Below, in pieces: positions 56,613-64,000 of a stretch of 64,000 nucleotides of DNA; within the stretch, counting starts at the first letter, position 1; each line of letters starts with the position of its first letter. The translations under genes and the position numbers were made by a program. Under the pieces are notes generated by a model that saw nothing but the letters and a program-made list of their open reading frames with translations, was not told the origin of the DNA and made no database searches. This DNA comes from Hippopus hippopus. Lineage: Eukaryota; Mollusca; Bivalvia; Cardiida; Cardiidae. The stretch is from NCBI GenBank assembly GCA_946811185.2, contig OX328113.1, forward strand, positions 21,799,521 to 21,863,520, in the 5' to 3' direction.

Positions 56613-59600
56613 GTAAGTGTGACCTCGGTATATCCCTTAACCCTTTACCAAATAACCCAGTGTTTTAACAATCTGGATTTTAAAAAAAAAAGGGTTTTGA
56701 AAACTGTTGGTTATCATCCTTTTCTACTTTTCCCACAATGTTTTCTGCCCTTTCAAAGACAATTCCATCATTTAATCTGTTGTCTACAGATGCTCAACAC
56801 AAACAGAAACCACACAATACCAAGTTTTAACAGCCCTGAGAAAGCTTATGAAAATATTGTGGGAAAAGGAGAAAATGCTGGTAACCAGCATCTTCTCCAT
56901 TTCCAGCAATGTTTTCTACTCAATTAAATGCAAATTGCATCTTTTGAAACACATCTGATTTGTTGTCTACATATGTTTTGAATTTTGACAAGTCTAAACT
57001 TTTGTTGTGTCATAAATAGTACTGGTAAGGTAGTTTCCCCTCCCCTCTTGAACACAGGAGCTATAAATTGGGTTCTTTATGGCAGTTGGTACATAAATCA
57101 GGTGCTTTGTGATCTGTATATCAAACTTTGTCGGTACAGTTACTCTCTGGTTTGACTTGCATTCTTCAGACTTGGTACAGACATTCACCACTATGTTATA
57201 AGGTTATTGGCATTTTATCCTTTCTCTCAGATTTTAACCCTTTACCACACAGTCTTGAGATTTAATGACCCTGAAGAGAAAGACTTTTGAAAACATTGTG
57301 GGAAAAGGAGAAAATGCTGGTAACCAGCATTTTCTCCTTTTCCCACTATGTTTTCTACCCTTCCAAAGAAAAATTTCCTTATTTGTCCAACATTTAATCC
57401 CTTGTCTGCAAGTATGTTCAATTTGGACCAGTCTGAACTTTTGTCGTTTGGAAAAGACTTAAAAACTGTCAGTCCTCAGGGTTTTAAAAACTCAGGCTTG
57501 TATGGTATTGGATGAAGAAAATTTTTTTTTGTTACTTCAGATGCTGTGGTAATGGCTATACATCCCGATGGTATCACTTGTCTAATGGAGAACATTTCTG
57601 CAATGAATGCTTCGAGTATTATTATAGAAGGTGAGTAATTATTGTACAAGATAAACATGCATCTGCTACAGTTTTATAGAGGTGCAAAGTGCCCTTTAAG
57701 CTTTTACAAGACAACAAAATTTACTTTTCTAAATTTTAAGCAATTGCAGACAAGGAATCAAATGTGTTCTAAGTATGCATCTGCTGTCAACTGGCCATAG
57801 AACCTCAATCATTCATTCATTCATTCATTCATTCATTCATTCATTCATTCATTCATTTATCCATCCATCCACTCACTCACTCACTCACTCACTCACTCAC
57901 TCACTCACTCACACTCACTCACTCACTCACTCACTCACTCACTCACTCACTCGTTCACTCGTTCACTCACTCACTCACTCACTCACCCGTCCGTCTGTCC
58001 ATCCATCCATCCATCCACCCATCCACCCACCCAATCCTTCAAATCCATCCATCCACAATAAAAACATTGTTTGAAATCAGAAAATGCTAGTAACCAGCAC
58101 TTTCTCCATATTCCACAAAGTTTTCTACATTTTCATTGACAAATTTCATCATTTAAGATAGATTCAGGATTATGTCTGCATATGCTTTTTATTTGGACGA
58201 GTCTTGTTTGTGGTCGTTTGGTAAAGATGGAATAATGTATTTTGCAGTACCAAAGATGGTTACGAGGAATATATGGACTGGAAAAGATCATGGTCCAAAA
58301 ACGGCAAAGCTGAGAACGGTGTGAGAGCTTTTATAGCAGATCAGAAACTTCCGTACTGGGTCCAATGTAACCTGTGTTCAAAATGGCGACAGATCTACAG
58401 GGAAACAGTGCTGACTCCTCGCTTCTTGAAGAAATATGTTTGTTCTATTGTTTCGAAGGTACCATGAAGCATTTTCTTACCAGCATATTGGTGGATTAGT
58501 CCAGCCTAAATAGCTCTAATGGTAGAGCATAGGACATGTAAATGTCAACTCTTGGGCTGCAGGAGAGGGTGTGGGTTGGATCCCAACAGCTGGCCATCTA
58601 AAATTAGTAATAGTCTTTTAACCCTTTCCCAAACGGCAAATTTTGGACCAGACCAAATTGAAAGCATTTTGCACATGACAAATTAACAGTTGCTAAAAAG
58701 ATGATTTTTCTATATGATAGGGTAGAAAACATTGTGGGAAAAGGAGAAAATGCTGGTTACCAGCATTTTCTCCTTTTCCCACAATGTTTTCAAAAGGCTT
58801 CTATTCCTGACCCGTAAAAACCAGGGATTGTTTGAGAAAGGGTTAAATGAGAAATTAAACTGAGGTCCCATGTGATGGTGTTATATATCAAGCATGTTAA
58901 ATAGCCAGGGGTGACTTAGGATGGGTTTTGTCCTGTATATTGCATTTTTACTCCTAACATAGCTATCAGTCTTCTGAGGGTTTCGCCCATGTGGGCAGGC
59001 AGTGGCGATGGTAAATAAATGGAAAACCATTCAATCTGGAGTGCCATTTTAGAATTAGATTTCAATTTCTTATGGACTTAATCCTATACTTTGATTTAGA
59101 ATCGGATGTTGCTTTGATGCTATCCAGCTGAGCCCCAGTAGCTCTGTTGGTAGCATACAGGACTTTAGAACAGGGGACTGCTGGGTTGATCCCTGGCTCA
59201 GCCAATTTCTTTCTGAGGATTTATGATAGTCCTTGCGACAGGATTCATTCCTCTCCCACCGCTGACCATTGTTTCGATGATGGTGATATGGGAAAGCAGC
59301 TAGTGGCTTGGAAAGAATTTCGTGTGGAGTGCTGGTAAAAAAAACTCCAGGAAACTATGGATAGGTGCACTGGCCGCAGCGATATAACAAAGTTGAAAAC
59401 GTCGTTAATTCCCATACTATCAATCAATAACCAATTGATACTATCCATTTATCTTTCAGAATCAAACTCAAGAAGAAGCTTGCAGCGTTCCAGAAGATTT
59501 TGTGAGTTTATGTGTCAATTTTTTGCTCAAAGACAGCTTGAATTAATTGTATAAACTGTTAGAAAAAACTTTAATTCTAGTTTATAAGTTGCCAGGTCAC

Positions 59601-59989
59601 TCTGTCTTTTGTTAGTGTTTTACCAGGTTTTGAATTTCATTTATCTGCCAAACTACTTACACTTGGACCTCTAGTACAATAACAGATTGTCATGTTCACA
59701 CTAATTTCCATACTTTTAAACAGTATGATTTGAATTTAAAAGCATTTTTAACACCCACATTGTTTATATTTGGCTGCTATTGGAGCTTTAAATAAAGAAT
59801 GGTAAATGTACCATCCTTTTCAGAGAGTTGCTTGGGCCAAAACAATCTATGAATGGGCAGTGAATCTTCAAGTTCAGATATTTACAAGAAATGCTGTATA
59901 TTCACCATATACATGTAGTTATTTTAGTGACCGTGTGGGTATTGCCCCGTCAGATACTTCAGTGAATAAATATATAGAAGGTATAACAG
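56452..59989 (+). CDS. KDM1B: KDM1B (LSD2), lysine-specific histone demethylase 2, N-terminal part
   Basis: FAD-dependent H3K4me1/2 demethylase acting in the nucleus. Five coding exons are visible: 56452-56612, 57541-57630, 58248-58458, 59460-59501 and 59824-59989, joining in frame to 223 codons plus one base. They cover the N-terminal zinc-finger module (GYTSRWYHLSNGEHFCNECF is nearly the vertebrate sequence), the CW-type zinc finger (PYWVQCNLCSKWRQI, then YVC and EAC ligands) and the start of the linker before SWIRM (YFSDRVGIAPSDTSVNKY). The ATG lies 3 nt after an acceptor-like TTTTTCAG, so a non-coding 5' exon probably lies upstream. SWIRM and amine-oxidase exons are absent from 59990-64000 and must lie beyond the window. 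Confidence 0.93.
56637..57012 (+). mobile_element. Two family A copies in KDM1B intron 1
   Basis: First copy about 56637-56800 (TTAACCCTTTACCAAATAAC; palindrome half deleted), second about 56812-57012 with a full palindrome (GGTAACCAGCATCTTC). Confidence 0.7.
57234..57462 (+). mobile_element. Family A element, TTAA to TTAA
   Basis: TTAACCCTTTACCACACAGT to GGAAAAGACTTAA. The palindrome has a single mismatch (CCCACTATG). Ends 78 bp before KDM1B exon 2. Confidence 0.86.
57541..57630 (+). CDS. KDM1B: KDM1B coding exon 2
   Basis: 90 nt: CCGNGYTSRWYHLSNGEHFC, NECFEYYYR, and a split Ser. Acceptor TACTTCAG, donor GTGAGT. The core of the N-terminal zinc finger. Confidence 0.94.
57805..58056 (+). repeat. 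Compound tetranucleotide microsatellite
   Basis: Runs of ATTC, then ACTC, then a mixed CGTC/CATC/CACC zone. The plus-strand open frame here (Ser/His/Leu/Thr repeats) is a by-product. Confidence 0.95.
58248..58458 (+). CDS. KDM1B: KDM1B coding exon 3 (CW zinc finger)
   Basis: TKDGYEEYMDWKRSW, FIADQKLPYWVQCNLCSKWR and KKYVCSIVSK. The first three Cys ligands of the CW domain are here; the fourth is in exon 4. Donor GTACCA is a weak match to consensus. Confidence 0.94.
58618..58846 (-). mobile_element. Family A reference copy with perfect palindrome
   Basis: TTAACCCTTTCCCAAACGGC to GAAAGGGTTAA. 58724-58790 is a perfect 67 nt palindrome: 33 bp arms around one T, starting GAAAACATTGTGGGAAAAGG. 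Confidence 0.92.
59128..59410 (+). mobile_element. tRNA-headed SINE before KDM1B exon 4
   Basis: Head GCCCCAGTAGCTCTGTTGGT with GGGTTGATCCC; body GACAGGATTCATTCCTCTCC, GGTGCACTGGCCGC. Opposite orientation to 25270-25535. A weaker tRNA-like head is at about 58505-58590. Confidence 0.8.
59460..59501 (+). CDS. KDM1B: KDM1B coding exon 4 (42 nt micro-exon)
   Basis: NQTQEEACSVPEDF, phase 0 at both ends, between TTTCAG and GTGAGT. It matches the SLPEDL region of the family and supplies the last CW cysteine. In the other frame the exon is hidden inside a spurious Ser/Arg-rich open frame. Confidence 0.88.
59824..59989 (+). CDS. KDM1B: KDM1B coding exon 5
   Basis: RVAWAKTIYEWAVNLQVQIF to SVNKYIEGITG, followed by GTAGGT. 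It aligns to the family segment between the CW finger and SWIRM by the D-VG-(I/M)-(A/S)-P-S pattern. The intron after it exceeds 4 kb. Confidence 0.88.
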
Positions 59990-60007
59990 GTAGGTAAATG
60001 TTTCAAG

Positions 60008-60237
60008 TTAACCCTTCACCACATAGTCCCACCTTTTAATGACTCTGAGAAAGAAAACTTTTGAAAACATTGTAGGAAAAGGAGAAAATGCTGGTAACCA
60101 GCATCGTCTTTTTTTTCCCATAATGTTTTCTTCCCTTCCAAAAACAACTTTCAACTTTTGAGTCGCATTTATTTTGTCGTCTGCAAATGGTTTCAATTTC
60201 GGCTGTTTTGAAATGTTGTTGTTTAGTAAGTAGTTAA
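60008..60237 (+). mobile_element. Family A element after KDM1B exon 5
   Basis: TTAACCCTTCACCACATAGT to AGTAAGTAGTTAA, 19 bp beyond the exon; right palindrome arm diverged (CATCGTCTTTTTTTTCCC). Confidence 0.82.
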
Positions 60238-60384
60238 ATTCAAGTAAATTTTTTACTTCATGAAATAAATTGGCAGCAAATGATATTGAAAACATCCTAA
60301 TAAAATGTGGATGATTAACAAGAATTAAAGTTTAATACATAGATACATAAATAGGCAGTGCTCTGGGAAAAGTGGGTGTAATGC

Positions 60385-60625
60385 ATCTCTGTGATACATT
60401 ATACCTAGCACGTCATTACATAAGTATGGATCCATGAAATCCTAATTGTTCATCAACTGGATGAATCCTTTGGTAGAATGGTCCTTGGAAATGCAGAAAA
60501 TTTACAAATAGCAAAGATTATTGACTCAAATCAGCCTGCATTGATTGCGTAGGCTGACAGGGGTCGATACTTCTTGCTGATGAATTAAACCCCTTTTTCA
60601 CCGAGCATAACTCAAATACATGTGG
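60385..60625. repeat. Family D repeat
   Basis: GCATCTCTGTGATACATTAT start, GGTCCTTGGAAATGCAG, TCAGCCTGCATTGATTGCG, GATGAATTAAACCCCTTTTT. Single-copy inner unit, unlike 24377-24675. Confidence 0.6.
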
Positions 60626-60672
60626 AAAGGCTTAGGCAAATGGTGAAATTACTAACATTGGTCAATTTCTGA

Positions 60673-62829
60673 CAGTGCTCTCAATAAGCGGACGTCGACG
60701 TATATTACGTCCAAATTTTGAGAAAAAACGTCGGCATTTTGAAAGTCGGACGGCTTTTTTACGTCCAGATTTTGACAAAAACATCCGAGAATTTCAACAT
60801 AAACGTTTTTTCAAAAACCAATGTACAAAGGGTTTGACACGTGGAAAACTTCCATTTTGTCTATTCAATGTAAGGAAGGCACTTTACAAAGAGTCTCTAA
60901 TCATGTTAAAGCGTTTTGGTGATCCAGATTACGGTGTACAGATGACAATTACACATATGCGATTGTTTCTCCAATTATAACCGGATTATAGTAAGTATTT
61001 TATTGGTCGGTCAATTATGATTGGTAAGTAATCAACCATCTTTAATTTGACTTCAGCTGTAGAAATTAACGGATAATTGCAATTAATAAGACACACAATT
61101 GCAAACATGCAACATGAAAGAAATTAAAATAATCAAGTAATACTGTATCAATTATTTGTCCAACTCTTTAAAAATCGGTAGATTATGGTTTTGATACGCA
61201 TTTCTGTCTGGAATTATGCAGCGCACTTTGGCAAATTTCTTTAAAATATCATCGTGCGACGTGACCGCTGTTACGAAGGAAACCACGCCTATCTGAGATA
61301 CGTCTCTTTCTCAAAATCCACTCAGAAACTGAAAGAAAATCATGCACATCAAAAAATTCAAGATAAAAAGTTTAGCATGTTCACTTAGTTTGAAAACCAT
61401 GGTCCATCATTGCCAGCCAATCACAGATCATAATCAGTGTTGTTATAGATATATATGCATTTCTAATCCTATTATATGGTTATTCTAAGGACATGTCTTT
61501 CTGGATAATACTTTTGAGTAATCACAACATAGGGTTTGAAATTAGGACTGGACATTCCGCGACACAATCAAAATAAATCTAAGTCTATGACCACATTGAC
61601 TGACACTGAACAAAAAATTCCTGATTTTTAGCTCCACTGGCTGAAGGCCAGCGGGCTTATGTCATGGCCTGTTGTCCGTCGTCCGTCCGTGCGTCCGTCC
61701 GTCCGTGCATTAACTTTTTTTTAAAACGTCTTCTTCTCTGAAACTACCCATCCAATTTTGATGAAACTTCACAGAAATGATCCTGCCATAGTTCTCTTCA
61801 GAATTTCTTGAAAGAATTTAATTCCTTCAAAAACTCTGGTTGCCATGGCAACAAAACTGAAAAATTTTGAAAATCTTTGAAAATCTTCTTGTCTGAAATC
61901 GTAAGGCCAAGGGCTACCAAATTTGGCATGTAGCTTTATCTAGTGGACCTCTACCAAGTTTCTTCAATTTATAGCCCTGGGGTCAAAATTGGCCCCGCCC
62001 CGGGGGTTACAAGTTATACATGGGCTTATTTAGGGAGAACTTTAAAATTCCTCTTCTACCTAGCCATAGGGCCTAGAGCTACCAAATTTGGCATGTAGCT
62101 TTATCTAGTGGACCTCTGCCAAGATTGTTCAAATTATAGCCCTGGGGTCAAATTAGGCCCTGCCTGGGGGTAACAAGTTTTACATGGGCTTATATAACAA
62201 GTTTTACATGGGCTTATATAGGGAGAACTTTAAAATTCTTCTTTGACCTAGCCATGGGGCCTAGGGCGACCAAATTTGGCATGTAGCTTTATCTAGTGGA
62301 CCTGTACCAAGGGTGTCCAAATTATAGCCGAGGGTCAAATTTGACTTCGCTGCGGGGGGTAACATGTTTTACATGGGCGGGCTTATATAGGAAAATCTTT
62401 CGCATCTAGCTATAAGGGCTAGGGCTATCAAATTTTGCATTTAGCTTTATCTAGGGGGTCTCTATCAAGGGTGCCCAAATTGAGAAAAATTTGAAAATCT
62501 TCTTGTTTATAACATTCAAGAACTGAATTATTTGGTATGGAGCTTTATATTGTGGACCTCCACCAGGATTCAAATAATTATAGCTTTGCGATCAAAATTG
62601 GCTTTGCCCATGGATCACAACTTTCTCGTAGGATTAGATAGAAAAATGTTTGCATGTCCTTGTGTTTGAAATCAATTTGCTGAATATTGTAATGTTTGGC
62701 TTGTAGTGTTTTTACTTAATAGCCAGTGGAGCGATACAGGGCCATCATGGCCCTCTTGTTTAAAAAATTCCTGAAATTTGAACATGGAATTATAAAAATT
62801 CCTGAAATGGGCCCTTATTGAGAGCACTG
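60673..62829. mobile_element. DNA element with CAGTGCTCTCAATAAG ends
   Basis: The 16 bp terminal inverted repeats match perfectly (CAGTGCTCTCAATAAG / CTTATTGAGAGCACTG). TTCTGA flanks both ends (60667-60672, 62830-62835), a 6 bp target duplication. The open frame 60675-60980 begins in the left end (SGRRRILRPNFEKKRRHFES) and may be a remnant of an element-coded protein; I do not recognise it. A hairpin-ended element (61629-62761) is nested near the right end. Confidence 0.8.
61629..62761 (+). mobile_element. Hairpin-ended repeat (AGCTCCACTGG type) nested in the previous element
   Basis: TAGCTCCACTGGCTGAAGGC start, CCGTCCGTCCG run, about 165 bp internal units (AAATTTGGCATGTAGCTTTA ... GTGGACCTCT) and the GGGCCATCATGGCCC terminal hairpin. 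Opposite orientation to 10394-11670, similar internal units. Confidence 0.78.
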
Positions 62830-62854
62830 TTCTGAGTCAGATTTTATTTGTTGA

Positions 62855-63068
62855 CTTCAAATACAACAAAAGTTCAGACCAGTCCAAATTGAAAGCATTT
62901 GCAGGAAACAAATAAAATGTGGATCAAATGAATTTTTGTTAAAAGGATAGAAAATACTGTGGGAAAAGGAGAAAATTTCTGGTAACCAGCATTTTCTCCT
63001 TTACCCATGTTTTCCAAAGCTTTCTTTCTAAGGGTCATTAAAATTTGGAATTGTGTGGTAAAGGGTTT
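62855..63068 (-). mobile_element. Family A element, left terminus lost
   Basis: Follows the preceding element by about 20 bp; right end GTGGTAAAGGGTTTA; right palindrome arm shortened. Confidence 0.7.
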
Positions 63069-63161
63069 ATATCCAGCGCAATTTATTCTATCAAGACTTG
63101 AGTCTCCAAACTGAACATGTAGATCACATATACTAGTAGCTTGAGAGTCTGTTACTTACTA

Positions 63162-63390
63162 TTAACTCTTTACCAAACAATCCCTGGTTTTCACGACTCT
63201 GTGAAAGAAGCCTTTTGAAAACATTGTGGGAAAAGAAGAAAATGCTGGTAACCAGCATTTTCTCCCTTTCCCACAATGTTTTCTACCTTTCCCAAAACAA
63301 ATTTCAATTTTTGAGTCACTTTAATTTTGTCGTCTGCTAAGGCTTTCAATTTGGAACAGTCTAAAATTTTGTCGTTTGGTAAAGAGTTAA
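63162..63390 (+). mobile_element. Family A element, TTAA to TTAA
   Basis: TTAACTCTTTACCAAACAAT to GGTAAAGAGTTAA, almost consensus throughout. Confidence 0.87.
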
Positions 63391-63516
63391 TATTGTTTGT
63401 TTCATTAGATAAGCAAACAAGACTGAAAGGGATTTAAAGTTAAGTGTTATTTAAAGTCATTGAAAAGCATACTTTTTGCAGTGAAAATGATTTTTAAGCT
63501 GGTAATCATAAAGTTA

Positions 63517-64000
63517 TACAGTAAAACATATTTATAACGAACTCTGATACTGCGAATTCCTGCTTTGTACGAAGTGAAATCAATTCCCCGACCAAAAGCT
63601 TCTTTAGCACATATGAAATATAATTGTTACAGCGAATTTTGATAAAGCGAAGTTTTGCATATTGCGAATGAAAAGTCCGGTCCCGACTTACTTAAAACTG
63701 ATGAAAATACCTGCTATAGAGCAAAGTGGTCAAGGGTCTGTAATCATAGTTGTTCATACCTTTTTTGCTACCTTGTGTAAATTGTTATGCTTTATATGCG
63801 TCCAAACAGGTGACTGTGTTATCAATCGATAATTACCGCGTAATATATAAACTGACCACGAATTGACTTATTGTCATCTTCAGATGCTTTCAATTTCGAC
63901 CCGTCTTAAATGTGTCTTTATCTCGTCTTGCTTTGAGGATGCAACTTGCGTCATGTGATGTCACAGCGGATGATTTCACAATGATTGATGCTGATTTGGT
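63517..64000 (+). mobile_element. Possible pogo/Tigger-like remnant
   Basis: TACAGTAAAACATATTTATA followed by ACGAACTC, with later GCGAATTTTGATAAAGCGAA, resembles the terminus of pogo-type Tc1/mariner elements, which insert at TA. The other end is not in view, so this is tentative. Confidence 0.4.

Noticed and set aside
57775..58074. Open frame of Ser-Phe-Ile-His and Thr-His-Ser-Leu repeats.
   Set aside because: It is the tetranucleotide microsatellite read in frame.
59357..59554. Ser/Arg-rich frame over KDM1B exon 4.
   Set aside because: Wrong frame. The frame giving EEACSVPEDF continues the neighbouring exons and matches the family.
1512..63390. CRISPR-like array of palindromic repeats.
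   Set aside because: Repeats are dispersed, vary in orientation and spacing, are bounded by TTAA, and lie in a eukaryotic genome with introns.

Overview
This is a stretch of animal nuclear genome. Genes are split by GT-AG introns, coding exons are short islands in AT-rich sequence, and dispersed repeats fill most of the rest. The three genes are conserved animal genes. The interspersed repeats (hairpin-ended elements with internal GTCC runs, elements ending in AGTCCCCTAC, tRNA-headed SINEs) resemble those common in molluscs, so a bivalve is my best guess. That placement is inference.

Layout. 1-12,442: no gene seen; stacked transposons, including a 3.0 kb hAT-like element. 12,443-31,629 (minus): TXNDC5, an ER thioredoxin-domain protein, in 11 coding exons that join in frame to 534 residues. 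31,630-32,092: a 463 bp divergent promoter region. 32,093-44,180 (plus): RPLP1, ribosomal stalk protein P1, in 5 coding exons joining to 113 residues, with an 8.2 kb first intron. 44,181-56,451: no gene seen; repeats, including a second inverted copy of the hAT-like element. 56,452 to the window end (plus): the first five coding exons of KDM1B (LSD2), a flavin-dependent histone demethylase. Its SWIRM and amine-oxidase parts lie beyond the window.

Repeats. The dominant component is a family of about 220-230 bp inverted-repeat elements (here family A). Ends are TTAACCCTTTACC/GGTAAAGGGTTAA, and a 67 nt almost perfect palindrome lies in the middle. By eye there are roughly 45 copies, whole or partial. 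A second TTAA-bounded family (B, about 18 copies) carries a different 66 nt palindrome. The two hAT copies act as a natural control: one contains a family A element exactly where the other has an uninterrupted TTAA. The same pair dates a small retroposon with a 13 bp target duplication. The first hAT copy is itself inserted inside a family A element with a perfect 8 bp duplication.

How the genes work together: TXNDC5 (ER oxidative folding) and RPLP1 (ribosome) share a promoter interval but not a pathway. KDM1B is a separate chromatin gene.

All splice sites were read by eye from reading-frame continuity and GT-AG dinucleotides. No alignment or database search was run. Copy counts are visual estimates.
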